DNA of 64,000 bases from AP-15 sp963702685 (GTDB lineage: Bacteria; Pseudomonadota; Alphaproteobacteria; ATCC43930; CGMCC-115725), in assembly GCA_963702685.1 (NCBI GenBank), contig CAVPDQ010000009.1:62001-126000 (forward strand). Reading direction: 5' to 3'. The position numbers and the translations under genes were made by a program. The notes beneath the pieces are model-generated. The model had not been told where the DNA came from. It did not search any database and saw nothing but the letters and a program-made list of their open reading frames with translations. Shown piece by piece: positions 8,848 through 17,369 of the stretch (the stretch's first letter is position 1; the number at the start of each line of letters is the position of its first letter).

Positions 8848-9007
8848 AGCGCGGCGATTCTCAGCTGTGGTGCAGCGGCAATTGGCGCGGCTGTCGCCGC
8901 AGGGACATCTGATCGTCGCGCAAGGCAGCGGCCACGATATCCAGACCGACCGCCCGGCCCTCGTCGTCTTCTCGGTAAAAGCGCTGGCTGAGCAGGCGGT
9001 CCGCTGA
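8848..9007 (+). pseudogene. C-terminal remnant of an alpha/beta-hydrolase
   Basis: The last 50 or so codons of a serine hydrolase survive here: VQRQLARLSPQGHLIVAQGS then GHDIQTDRPALVV and a natural stop at 9005-9007. In alpha/beta-hydrolases this region carries the catalytic histidine (GHxIxxDRP) and the last helix. The nucleophile region and the start are absent, so the gene was cut by a rearrangement near 8800-8850. Confidence 0.55.
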
Positions 9008-9074
9008 TCGACCGGACCGGGAAATCGATGCCGATGTCGCTCGTCCGGTCCCGATCGGCGAGATGGCGGCGGCG

Positions 9075-9974
9075 CTACAGCAGGTCGGCGACGGCGTTCC
9101 AGTAGCGGCGCATGGCCTCGATATGATCGGCCAGGGATCGGCCGGCGATGCGGTGCAAATGGCCGCTTTCGTAGTAATTCGCCAAGGTCAGGTGGGTGAC
9201 GCCAAGCGCTTTCCACGCCTCAACCTCGGCGCGCCACTCCGCTTCGCTGCCGGCGCCGGCCGAGACGCGCGTGTCGATGCCGATCGCCGCCGGGTCGCGG
9301 CCGGCCGCCTCGGCATAGCGGTGCAATGTCGCAAACGCGGCGCGCGCCTCTTCGCCCGGCGGATAGGCGAGCGGCATCCAGCCGTCGCCCCATTTGGCGC
9401 AGCGCCGCAAGGTCACGTCGGCGTGGCCGCCATACCACAGCGGCACCTTGCGCGCGGCAGGGAGCGGGTTGATGCCGGCGTCCTCGACCGTGTGCCATCT
9501 GCCGTTGAATGTGACATGCGGCTCGGCCCAGAGCGCGCGCATGACCAGGGCCTGCTCCTCCGAGCGGCGGCCGCGGTTGTGAAAATTCTCGTTGAGCCCG
9601 GTAAACTCGACCTCGTTCCACCCGACCCCGACGCCGAGCCGGAACCGGCCGCCCGACAAGACGTCGAGACACGCCGCCTGCTTGGCCACGAGCACGGTCT
9701 GCCGCTGCGCCAGGATCAGCACCTGAGTCGAAAAATCCGAGATTTTGGTGCAGCCGGCGAGAAAGCCGAACAGCACAAACGGGTCGTGATAGAGGTCGGT
9801 CGAGCGCGCACGCGCCTGGGTCCAGCCCGGGCGGCTCGCGACATTGGCGCCGAGCACATGGTCGGGTGCGGCGATCCCGTCAAAGCCGATCGCCTCCGCC
9901 GCCTGGACAAATTCCCGCAGCTCCTCCGGCCCGCCGCCGATATCGACGATCGGCAATGCCACGCCGAGCTTCAT
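9075..9974 (-). CDS. LLM-class flavin-dependent oxidoreductase (F420-type)
   Basis: This gene encodes a roughly 299-residue TIM-barrel protein of the luciferase-like monooxygenase superfamily. Recognisable parts are the N-terminal strand KLGVALPIVDIGGG, AEAIGFDGIAAPDHVLG, the phosphate-binding segment GGRFRLGVGVGWNEVEF, and PLWYGGHADVTLRRCAKWGDGWMP. This wording is typical of the F420-dependent TIGR03619-like group, though FMN use cannot be excluded. The start is taken at 9974, whose ATG has GGGAG six bases upstream, rather than the ATG two codons earlier. A second LLM gene at 10564 diverges from it. Substrate unknown. Confidence 0.85.
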   Translation of the reverse strand: MKLGVALPIVDIGGGPEELREFVQAAEAIGFDGIAAPDHVLGANVASRPGWTQARARSTDLYHDPFVLFGFLAGCTKISDFSTQVLILAQRQTVLVAKQAACLDVLSGGRFRLGVGVGWNEVEFTGLNENFHNRGRRSEEQALVMRALWAEPHVTFNGRWHTVEDAGINPLPAARKVPLWYGGHADVTLRRCAKWGDGWMPLAYPPGEEARAAFATLHRYAEAAGRDPAAIGIDTRVSAGAGSEAEWRAEVEAWKALGVTHLTLANYYESGHLHRIAGRSLADHIEAMRRYWNAVADLL

Positions 9975-10077
9975 TTGCATCTCCCGCGAAATTCTCTCAT
10001 CAGAGATAACTGAAAGCCAGCATACCCGAGTGGGTCATGGCACCGGCCACTGTATGAGAAGCAGCAAAGCTCCCCTT

Positions 10078-10159
10078 GCGCGGGCTCGACCCGCGCATCC
10101 ACGTCTTTCCTTGTGGTCCCGCAAATTGCGGATCACCGGGTCGAGCCCGGTGATGACGA
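10078..10159. repeat. Palindromic intergenic repeat, family 3
   Basis: The words GCGCGGGCTCGACCCGCGCA and ATCACCGGGTCGAGCCCGGTGAT form two adjacent hairpins around CCACGTCTTTCCTTG. Related hairpins recur at 24718-24842 and, more loosely, at 20625-20752. It is non-coding and sits between convergent gene ends. Confidence 0.6.
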
Positions 10160-10200
10160 TATTCGGGCTGCCGGAAGGGGGCTCGGCGCCTATCAGCGGA

Positions 10201-10467
10201 TCAGCCGAAGCGCTCGGCCGCCCTTGCCCGAGCGCGTGATGCTTCGATCTCGCGGTCGCGCGGCGGGGCGTTGGTGACGAGCGCGGCGAGCAATTCGCGG
10301 GCGGCGTCGGCCACCTGGTCCACGGCGCGGTCGAACGCCGCCTGGTTCGGCTTCGACGGCCGCGCAAAGCCGCTCAGCTTGCGCACGAACTGCAATGACG
10401 ACGCGCGGATCTCGGCTTCCGTCGCCGGCGGCTTGAAGTTGTAGAGCACCTTGATGTTGCGGCACAT
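10201..10467 (-). CDS. DUF2277 family protein
   Basis: This 88-residue protein starts MCRNIKVLYNFKPPAT, the invariant opening of DUF2277, and continues with the family's alternating helices (ASSLQFVRKLSGFARPS, AVDQVADAARELLAALV). Family members are small, cytosolic, found across Proteobacteria and Actinobacteria, and have no known function. The ATG at 10467 has a good GGAGGTC ribosome site. Length matches the family, so the gene looks intact. Confidence 0.9.
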   Translation of the reverse strand: MCRNIKVLYNFKPPATEAEIRASSLQFVRKLSGFARPSKPNQAAFDRAVDQVADAARELLAALVTNAPPRDREIEASRARARAAERFG

Positions 10468-10563
10468 GGCGACCTCCGCAATTGCCGTCGAGGATGTTTG
10501 GCTGCTTGTCGCAGATCAGCCCCGCGCGATAGGCTCGCGTCAAGCTTTTGGGGGTGGTGAGCC

Positions 10564-11642
10564 ATGCGGGTCTCGTATTTCGAAACAGCGCGCTACCAGG
10601 TCTCTCCCAATGTGCCGGCGGAATGGCCGGTGGCGCCGGCCGCCTACGACCCCGAGGCCGGGATCGCGGCCTATGAGGGCATGGTCGAGCGGGTGCGGCT
10701 CGTCGAGGAATTGGGCTTCGACTGGGTCAGCCTCTCCGAGCACCATTATTCGCCGCGCATCCTGACCCCGAGCACCGCGGTCTCGGCGTCTATCTGGCCG
10801 CGCGCTCGAAGACGATAAAGATCGCCGTGCTCGGGCCCATCGTGTCGCAAAGCAACCCGGTGCAGGTCGCCGAAGAGTTGGCGATGCTCGACAATCTGGC
10901 GCAGGGCCGGCTCGTGGTCGGGCTATTGCGCGGCACCACCAACGAATATCTGACCTTCGACCTCAACCCGGCCGAAGCGCGCGAGCGCACCACCGAGGGG
11001 CTGGAGCTGATCCTGAAGGCCTGGACCGAGCCGCAGCCCTTTGGCTGGCAGGGCCGCCACTACCAGTTCCGCACGGTTTCGGTCTGGCCGCGGCCGTTGC
11101 AGCAGCCGATGCCGCCGACCTATTCGCTCGGCACCAGCCGCGAATCCTGCGAGATCGCCGCCCGCCACCAGATCGGGCTCGGCGTCTCGTTCGCACCGTT
11201 CCCGGTCGTCGCCAAATCGACCAAATATTACCGCGACGCCTGCGCCCGCTATGGCTGGGAGCCGACGCCGGAGCAGATGCTCTACCGCGCCAACATCCTG
11301 CTCGCCAAAACCGACGGCGAGGCCGCGGAGCTGTTGGAGCAGCAACGCCGGGGGCCGGCGCCCTTTCCGATGCGCGCCGGAGTGCGCGACGCCCTGCTGC
11401 AGCTCGACCAGCGCAATGTCGCGGGCGAACCGCGGGCGCCGAATGTCGGCGGCGGATTGCCGACCTCGTTTTTTGGCAGCCCCGACACGGTCGTCGAGCA
11501 GATCAAAGAATGCCGCGAGGAGGTCGGCGTCGGCGTCCTCGATCTCGCCTTTCAGAACCCCGGCGCCCCCGATACGGGGCAGCTGATGCAATCGCTCGAG
11601 CTCTTCGCCGACAAGGTATTGCCGCGGATCCGCGCGATTTGA
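10564..11642 (+). pseudogene. LLM-class flavin-dependent oxidoreductase, frameshifted
   Basis: Two frames make one luciferase-like monooxygenase of about 359 residues. The first (10564-10790) gives MRVSYFETARYQVSPN and GFDWVSLSEHHYSPRIL, where the SEHHY motif is the active-site histidine region of bacterial-luciferase relatives. The second resumes with YLAARSKTIKIAVLGPIVS and runs to 11642 through DNLAQGRLVVGLLRGTTNEY and the family C-terminus. The break near 10785-10790 behaves as one missing base, probably a G lost from GCGGTC. Everything else is well conserved, so a sequencing indel or a very young mutation is likely. It stands divergent to the DUF2277 and first LLM genes. Confidence 0.85.
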
Positions 11643-11704
11643 CGACGATATGCCGCCGGTGTCCCCGTTCTGAAGCTCGCGGGACCAAGAAAATACAAAA
11701 ATTT

Positions 11705-11823
11705 GTCATTCCGGGGCGCAGCATAGCTGCGAGCCCGGAACCCAAGAACACCAGCCGGTGATATGCTGCCGAAGCGCGGTGTTCATAGGTTCCGGGCCTG
11801 CCCTGCGGGCATCCCGGAATGAC
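11705..11823. repeat. MITE-like inverted-repeat element, family 2
   Basis: This 119-bp element has terminal GTCATTCCGGGG / CATCCCGGAATGAC inverted repeats and shares most of its interior with the element at 2881-2999. It lies between convergent gene ends and codes for nothing. Confidence 0.85.
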
Positions 11824-11893
11824 ATTGTTTGCCGCGGCGGAGCTTGTCAAAGGCTCGGAAGCCGGACCCCACCCCAAGCGTGAGCACCCAAGG

Positions 11894-13170
11894 TCAGTAG
11901 ATTTCGGCGTATTGGGCGCAAAGCTCGGCCGGCGAGAGCCCCGCGACCTTTTCCGCCTCGACCCGCTTGAACCGCAGATAGGCGTCGTGGTGCAGCGGCC
12001 CGAACCACCCCTTGAGGGTCTCGCTGGCGGCGAAATGGTCGAGTGCGGCGTCGAGCGAGCCGGGAAGCGACGGCGGCGGAGCTTCCCCCGACGGCAATTC
12101 GAGCCCGCGGCGCACCCCGTCGGCGCCGGCAAAGAGCACCGCGCCCAATGCCAGATAGGGGCTCGCCGACGCGTCGCAGGCGCGGAATTCGAGATTGAGC
12201 TGCCGCGCCGTGTCGGCCGCGTCGGCGGCGGCAAAGACCGGGCAGATGCGCAGGCAGGCGCCGCGGTCCTGGCGTAAGAGATCGATCGTCGTCGGCGCCC
12301 AGGCATTGGCGACAAGGCGCAGATACGATACCGGCGAGGGTGCGGTCACCGCGCAGATCGCCGGCATATGGTGCAATATGCCGGCGGCGAAGTGCCGGGC
12401 CGTCGCGCTCAATTCCATCGGCTCGCCCGCCGCGTAGGTCGCGGGCCGCCCGGCTTCGTCCCACAGGCTCATATGGATATGGACACCGCTGCCGACCGCA
12501 TCGGGCGCCGGCTTTGGCGAAAACACCGCGCGCTGCCCGAGCCGGTGCGCCGTCGCCCGCGCCATCTCGCGGGTCACGACCGCATGGTCGGCAGCGGTCG
12601 AGCGCCGGCTGCGGCGCCACCGTCACCTCGAATTGGCGCGGCCCGTATTCGGCCAAAAAGCTGTCGGGCACCGGCCCCGCTTCGCGCAAGGCGGCGATAA
12701 ACGCCTCGCCGAACCCGCCCTGGCGGCGAAAGGCGCCCAAGCGCATAGGCGTCGCCCGGCCGGTCGTCGGTGCCGGTATAAAGGAATTCCTGCTCGAATG
12801 CCGCGACGAGCCGCAGCCCCGCCGCTTCCGCGAGCTCCTTTTCGGCGCGGCGCAGAAAATCGCGCGGGCAGCATTCCCAGGGCAGGCCGTCGGTCGTGCA
12901 GATGTCGCCCAGAAAGAAATGCTCGACCGCCGAGCCGTCGTCGAAATCGACCCGCACCTCGGCCGCGGGGTCGGGCACGATCATCAGATCGCCGGCGGTG
13001 CCAAAGGGCGTGTCCCAGATCGGCCCCTGCGGCGACATCATCAGATTGCTGCCGGTCCAGCCGACCCCCTTCTTGAGCCGCGCCGGCAATTCGCACGCCG
13101 GAAACCCCTTCCCCCGCACATGCCCCGAAATGTCGCAAGTCGCGACAAAGATCAGCTCTTCCCGGATCAT
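11894..13170 (-). pseudogene. Glutamine synthetase-like ligase, two frameshifts
   Basis: Three frames spell a glutamine-synthetase-fold ligase of about 424 residues starting at the ATG at 13170 (MIREELIFVATCDISGHVRG) behind AAAAGGAC. Landmarks include the metal-site stretch AAFEQEFLYTG, QFEVTVAPQPAL, the ammonium/ATP region GSGVHIHMSLWD, and a C-terminal RQLNLEFRACDASASPYLAL. The usual substrate loop reads NAWAPTTIDLLRQDR rather than NSYKRL, so this is a GlnA-like paralogue acting on an amine or amino acid other than ammonia, not housekeeping GlnA. The frame breaks at 12736-12738 (an extra G on the coding strand, GGG for GG) and near 12593 (one extra base). Both are single-base insertions in otherwise conserved sequence. 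Confidence 0.85.
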
Positions 13171-13358
13171 GCCGCGCGTCCTTTTGGGCAACCCCGATCG
13201 GCCATCGCCACTTTCTACCGGTTTTCCGTGCGGAAAGACAGGCAGGGCGGCCTGCACGTTTGTTTGGATCGCTCAACCCCAACGAGCCTCCTTGACCCTC
13301 GTTATCCTTGAATTCCATCTGAGGCGCGCTACAACGTAGCTCACAGAGGATGCTTACA

Positions 13359-13622
13359 ATGACCACTAACGCCGTCGTGCGCGCCCGCATCGAGGAGGCG
13401 GATAAGGCCGAAGCCAGCGCCGTCCTGGCCGCTATGGGCCTGACCTTGTCCGATGCTTTCCGCATGCTGGTAAAGCGGATTGCCAAGGAAAAAGCACTGC
13501 CGTTTGAGCCGCTGGTTCCCAACAGCGAGACCATCGAGGCGATGAAGGCGGCCCGGCGCGGCGATCTGACGACCGCCGGCCCGCCCGGAAAGCTGCTCAC
13601 CAGCCTGAATGCGGATTGTTAA
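13359..13622 (+). CDS. dinJ: DinJ/RelB-family antitoxin
   Basis: This 87-residue antitoxin has the ribbon-helix-helix N-terminus of the RelB/DinJ family (VVRARIEEADKAEASAVLAA then MGLTLSDAFRMLVKRI) and a flexible C-terminus that would wrap the toxin. The ATG at 13359 is favoured over the one at 13350 because AGAGGA lies eight bases before it. It overlaps the YafQ-like gene by 14 bases, so the two are translationally coupled. Family knowledge says it neutralises the toxin and, with it, represses its own promoter. Confidence 0.9.
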   Translation: MTTNAVVRARIEEADKAEASAVLAAMGLTLSDAFRMLVKRIAKEKALPFEPLVPNSETIEAMKAARRGDLTTAGPPGKLLTSLNADC

Positions 13623-13890
13623 ATATACCAGCCGCTTTCGCCGTGACTACAAGCGGGAGAAATCGGGACAGCACGGCAAGCGCCTCGATGCCTTATTGCT
13701 TGAAACCGTCAATGCGTTGGCCAAGGACCAGCCGTTACCACTCCGCTATTTTGACCACCCGCTTGGCGGCGAGTGGAACGATCACCGCGATTGCCATATT
13801 CGGCCCGACCTCATTCTGATTTACCGCAAGCCGGACGCGGCGACCCTGGAGCTTGTCCGGCTTGGTTCCCACAGCGAGCTTGGCCTGTAG
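13609..13890 (+). CDS. yafQ: YafQ-family mRNA interferase toxin
   Basis: This 93-residue RelE-superfamily toxin cleaves mRNA on the ribosome. All expected catalytic positions are present: His50 (FDHPLGGEW), His63 and Asp67 (CHIRPDLILIY) and His88 (GSHSELGL), so the toxin looks active. The N-terminus KYTSRFRRDYKREKSGQ is the usual basic RNA-binding helix. It overlaps the antitoxin gene by 14 bases. The module stands alone between metabolic genes and is probably a chromosomal stability or stress element. Confidence 0.9.
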   Translation: MRIVKYTSRFRRDYKREKSGQHGKRLDALLLETVNALAKDQPLPLRYFDHPLGGEWNDHRDCHIRPDLILIYRKPDAATLELVRLGSHSELGL

Positions 13891-13966
13891 CAAGGCGTGC
13901 GCCGTCCATAGGAGCGGTCGCGCGGGCTTCAAGGCCGACAGCGTGGTCACCCTAAGGAGCATCACT

Positions 13967-14041
13967 ATGCCCATGATCATCGTACCGCCCGACGCGCCCG
14001 ACGGGTGGGCCGTGTCGGCCAATCGATTCCCCTGCGGGTGA
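13967..14041 (+). CDS. Possible 24-residue peptide
   Basis: A short frame reads MPMIIVPPDAPDGWAVSANR and three more residues plus stop, with a good ribosome site (CTAAGGAGC six bases before the ATG). No homologue is recognised. It could be a genuine small protein, a leader peptide for the hydrolase 47 bases downstream, or the truncated start of a lost gene. Confidence 0.3.
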   Translation: MPMIIVPPDAPDGWAVSANRFPCG

Positions 14042-14087
14042 TGCGCGGATCGGCTAGAATGCTGCAAACTTCGATGCGGGGTGAGCC

Positions 14088-14930
14088 ATGCCGGTTGCGG
14101 CGATCCGCGGCGTCGAGATCAATTATGAGGTTTTGGGCGGGCGCGGGCCGTGGGTGGCGTTGCAGCCGGGCGGCAGGCGGGGGCTCGACGGGGTCAAATC
14201 GCTCGGCGAGAAATTGGCCGAGGCCGGCAACCGGGTATTGGTCTATGACCGGCGCAATTGCGGCGCCTCGGGCGTGGCGTTCGAGGGCGATGCCGAGAAC
14301 GAGGTCTGGGCCGAGGATTTGCGCGAGCTGCTGCTTCATCTCGACGCGTTGCCGGCCTTTGTCGGCGGCAGCTCGTCCGGTTGCCGGCTGGCGCTGCTCT
14401 TGGCGTTGCGCCACCCGGCGGCGGTGCGCGGCCTGCTGCTGTGGCGCGTCACCGGCGGCGCCTATGCGGCCGAGCGCCTGGTGCAGCAGTACTACACCCA
14501 GTTTATCGAGCTGGCCGAAACGGGCGGCATGGCGGCGGTCTGCGACAGCGAGCATTTCAGCGCGATGGTCCGCGCCAACCCGTCGAACCGCGCGCGGCTG
14601 ACGGCGATCGCACCCAAGGATTTTATCGCGCGCATGGAGCGCTGGCGGCAGAGCTTCAACGAGGGCGCCGACCACCCGGTGATCGGGTTGAGCCCGGCCG
14701 AATTGCGCGCGATGACGATGCCGGCCTGCATCGTCCCCGGCAACGACCGGGTCCATCCGCGCGCCCCCGGCCAAGCCGCGCACCGGCTGATGCCGCATGC
14801 CGAATACCATGAGGTGCTGACCGAGGACCGCCCCGACCAGGATGTCGCGACCGAAGATTGGCAGGCAAAAGAAGGCCTCCTCGCCGCGATCTTCATCGAT
14901 TTTATCCGCCGCCAGCAGCGCCACGGCTGA
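14088..14930 (+). CDS. Alpha/beta-hydrolase
   Basis: This 280-residue serine hydrolase has the alpha/beta fold order: oxyanion region LQPGGRRGLDG, RVLVYDRRNCGASG, and the nucleophile elbow GGSSSGCRLALLLALRHP (Gly-Ser-Ser-Ser-Gly, with the middle serine as nucleophile). The acid is likely in the CIVPGNDRVHP stretch. No clear catalytic histidine of the GH type is seen near the C-terminus; TEDRPDQDV occupies that place, so activity is uncertain. Length is normal. The cupin gene starts 22 bases downstream, which suggests a two-gene operon for breakdown of a small ester or diketone; that is inference. Confidence 0.8.
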   Translation: MPVAAIRGVEINYEVLGGRGPWVALQPGGRRGLDGVKSLGEKLAEAGNRVLVYDRRNCGASGVAFEGDAENEVWAEDLRELLLHLDALPAFVGGSSSGCRLALLLALRHPAAVRGLLLWRVTGGAYAAERLVQQYYTQFIELAETGGMAAVCDSEHFSAMVRANPSNRARLTAIAPKDFIARMERWRQSFNEGADHPVIGLSPAELRAMTMPACIVPGNDRVHPRAPGQAAHRLMPHAEYHEVLTEDRPDQDVATEDWQAKEGLLAAIFIDFIRRQQRHG

Positions 14931-14951
14931 GCCGGGAGGGAGGTCGAGCGC

Positions 14952-15480
14952 ATGGCTAAGGCGAGGCACGCGATGCCGCCCGAGGTCGCCCAATTGTCGC
15001 CGGACGAGGTCATCACCCGCTATATCGGGCGGTTTCGCGACAAAAAGGGCGATTGGGAAGCCTTCGAGGACGCCAAGATCGAGGGCTACCGGCGCGCCCA
15101 GCACCGCTTTATCGGCGCCGGCGGGTCGGGGAAGCACGACGATCCCGGCGTGGTCCCGGCGCGCGGCTTTACGCTCAGCATCATGTATGTGCCGCCGGGC
15201 CAGGGGAACGCGCCGCACACCCACGAGGTCGAGGAGGTGTTTCTTCGTCCTCCAAGGGTATCTGAGCGTCTTTGTCGAGGACGAGGCGGGCAACCGGGCG
15301 AGCCGCACCCTGGGTCCGTGGGAATGCATCGCCTGCCCGCCCGGCGTTATCCACGGCTACCAGAACGAGAGCCTGGAGCCGGTCTGGTTTCAGGTCATGC
15401 TCGGCCGCGCCCGGCCCGATGCGATGGGCTATGCCGACGACGAGCTCTACGCGCGCCGCGCCGCGCACCTCGCCGGCTGA
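14952..15480 (+). pseudogene. Cupin-domain protein, frameshifted
   Basis: Two frames form one cupin of about 175 residues. It begins at 14952 behind GGGAGGGAGG with MAKARHAMPPEVAQLSPDEV and reaches the first cupin motif in NAPHTHEVEEVF (metal-binding His-Thr-His and Glu). The reading then shifts at the TTT of 15240-15242, which has one base too many, and resumes with FVLQGYLSVFVEDEAG and the second motif CPPGVIHGYQNES. Cupins of this kind are cytosolic metal-binding enzymes or sensors. The gene lies directly behind the hydrolase and may share its message. Confidence 0.85.
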
Positions 15481-15540
15481 GAGGCCGGCCGAAAATGAGC
15501 CGGAGACCACCAGCCCCTTCTCGTCACCCCCGCAAAAGCG

Positions 15541-15752
15541 CTAGGGCATGCACACATGTTCAAGCCGCGCCTTGCCCCTCTCCGCCCGCTTGCGGGGGGA
15601 GAGGGAGGGGCCCACACCGGAGGCGTGGGAGGGTGAGGTGGGTCGCGCCGCAGGTCGGAGTATGGGGGCCCCCCACCTCACCCCGACCCTCTCCGCCCCC
15701 AAGGGCGGAGAGGGGAATATTAGAGCTTTGAGATCTGTGCATGCCGTAGCGC
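15541..15752. repeat. Palindromic element with terminal inverted repeats, family 1
   Basis: The element opens with CTAGGGCATGCACA and closes with TTTGAGATCTGTGCATGCC, an inverted pair, and contains CTCCGCCC / GGGCGGAG hairpins. The copy at 38400-38505 shares the same end and the internal CCGCAGGTCGGAG word. Together with the next element it fills the 614-base gap between the cupin and methylaspartate ammonia-lyase genes; no gene is seen there. Confidence 0.75.
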
Positions 15753-15851
15753 AAAAGCGGGGGTCCAGGGCGGGCGCTGAGGCCTCGGCACCCTGGACCC
15801 CCGCTTTCCCGAGCGTGTGAAGAAATTGAAGACCGGCTGGATCGACGCAGT

Positions 15852-15963
15852 GCGTCCTTCGAGACAGTCGCTTCGCGACTTCCTCAGGATGAGGTATGTT
15901 CTTAATGCCATCAGAAGCTTACCTCATGCTGAGGAGCGCCCTCGGGCGCGTCTCGAAGCACGC
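15852..15963. repeat. Paired palindromic element (family 4)
   Basis: The words GCGTCCTTCGAGAC...CTCAGGATGAGGTA and TACCTCATGCTGAGGAGCGC...GTCTCGAAGCACGC face each other as a long imperfect inverted repeat. This wording is typical of a dispersed palindromic repeat in alphaproteobacterial intergenic DNA. Just upstream (15757-15815) a further GGTCCAGGG / CCCTGGACC hairpin is present. Confidence 0.65.
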
Positions 15964-16094
15964 ACGGTGCCGATGCAGCGCCCTATTTCCGATCCCCGCC
16001 AATTCTTTCACACGCTCTTTTCCGCGGGAATGACGAGTGAGGCGTGGGAATTTTCAAGCTCTGAGCAAAGAGCTGAGCATAAGCAGCAACCGTC

Positions 16095-17369
16095 ATGAAG
16101 ATCGCCGATGTCGTCTATGCCGTCGGCCGGGCCGGGTTTTTCAACCGCGACCTGGCGGCGGTCAAGGGGGGCGCGCGCGCCGACGGCTTTGCCTATCCGG
16201 GCCGTCCGGTCAGCCCCGGCTTTACCCGCATCGTGCAGCCCGGCGCGGCCATCTCGGTCATGCTGCTGCTCGACGACGGCGCGGTCGCGTTTGGCGATTG
16301 CGTCGATGTGATCCTGTCGGGTGTCGCCGGGCGCGACCCGCTGTTCCGGCCGGACGAGCATCTCGATTTTTTGCGCACGGCGATGCGCGAGCGGCTGCGC
16401 GGCCGGCCGGTCGATCGCTTTCGCGAGCTCGCCGAGGAGATCGATGGCTCTCACCACCACGGAAAGCCGCTGCACACCGCGCTGCGCTATGGATTGACGC
16501 AGGCGCTGCTGCATGCCGCGTCATTGGCCAACCGCTGCACGATGGCCGAGATCGTGGCGCGCGAATACGGCTCTTCGATCGCCGCAAACCCGCTGCCGAT
16601 CCTCGCCTCCTGCCACAAGGAGGATGTGCAGATGATCGACCGGATGATCCTGAAGCGCGTCGAATTGCTGCCGCACGCGTCGTTTCAGCAGGTCGAGCGC
16701 GATATCGGGCTCGAAGGCGAAAAGCTCCTCGCCTATGCCGAAGGGATCGTCCGGCGCATCGGCGAGATCGGCGACCCCGATTACCGGCCGATGATCCATC
16801 TCGACCTTTACGGCACCTTGGGCGAATTGTTCGACGGCGACATCGAGGCGATCGCCGCCTATTTGGCAAAGCTCGAAGCCGCGGCGCGCCCGCACCGGCT
16901 GCTGGTCGAGAGCTTTGTCATCGCCCGGAGCCGGGCGGCGCAGATCGAGGCGTTTGGGGCGTTGCGCGCGGCCATCGCGCGGCGCGGGCTCGGCGTCGGG
17001 ATCATCGTCGACGAATGGTGCAACACGCTCGACGACATCAAGGCGTTTGCCGATGCCGCGGCGGCCGATTACGCGCAGATCAAGACCCCCGACCTCGGCG
17101 GCATCAACAATTCGATCGAGGCGGTGCTCTATGCGCGCGCCAAAGGGATGGGAAGCTGCCTCGGCGGCTCGGGCAACGAGACCGACCAATCGGCCCGCAT
17201 CACCGCGCAGGTCGGGCTCGCCACCCGGCCCGATTTCCTGCTGTCGAAGCCCGGCTTCGGCGGCGACGAGGCGCTCATGATCCAGACCAACGAGATGGTC
17301 CGCACGCTCGCCCTGATCGACGCGCACGCCGCGTCGGGAGCTACGAGCGCTGGAACGGATGGTCGATGA
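16095..17369 (+). CDS. 3-Methylaspartate ammonia-lyase
   Basis: This 424-residue enolase-superfamily enzyme deaminates threo-3-methylaspartate to mesaconate and ammonia. The catalytic acid-base residues are in place: His194 in LLPHASFQQVERDIG and Lys330 in YAQIKTPDLGGINNS. The family-specific region CHKEDVQMIDRMILKRVE and metal ligands in MIHLDLYG and VDEWCNT are intact. Length is close to the roughly 413 residues of characterised enzymes. No glutamate mutase (mutS/mutE), mesaconase or methylaspartate-cycle gene is seen nearby, so its pathway here is open. Its last 29 bases overlap the convergent Spy-like gene. Confidence 0.92.
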   Translation: MKIADVVYAVGRAGFFNRDLAAVKGGARADGFAYPGRPVSPGFTRIVQPGAAISVMLLLDDGAVAFGDCVDVILSGVAGRDPLFRPDEHLDFLRTAMRERLRGRPVDRFRELAEEIDGSHHHGKPLHTALRYGLTQALLHAASLANRCTMAEIVAREYGSSIAANPLPILASCHKEDVQMIDRMILKRVELLPHASFQQVERDIGLEGEKLLAYAEGIVRRIGEIGDPDYRPMIHLDLYGTLGELFDGDIEAIAAYLAKLEAAARPHRLLVESFVIARSRAAQIEAFGALRAAIARRGLGVGIIVDEWCNTLDDIKAFADAAAADYAQIKTPDLGGINNSIEAVLYARAKGMGSCLGGSGNETDQSARITAQVGLATRPDFLLSKPGFGGDEALMIQTNEMVRTLALIDAHAASGATSAGTDGR

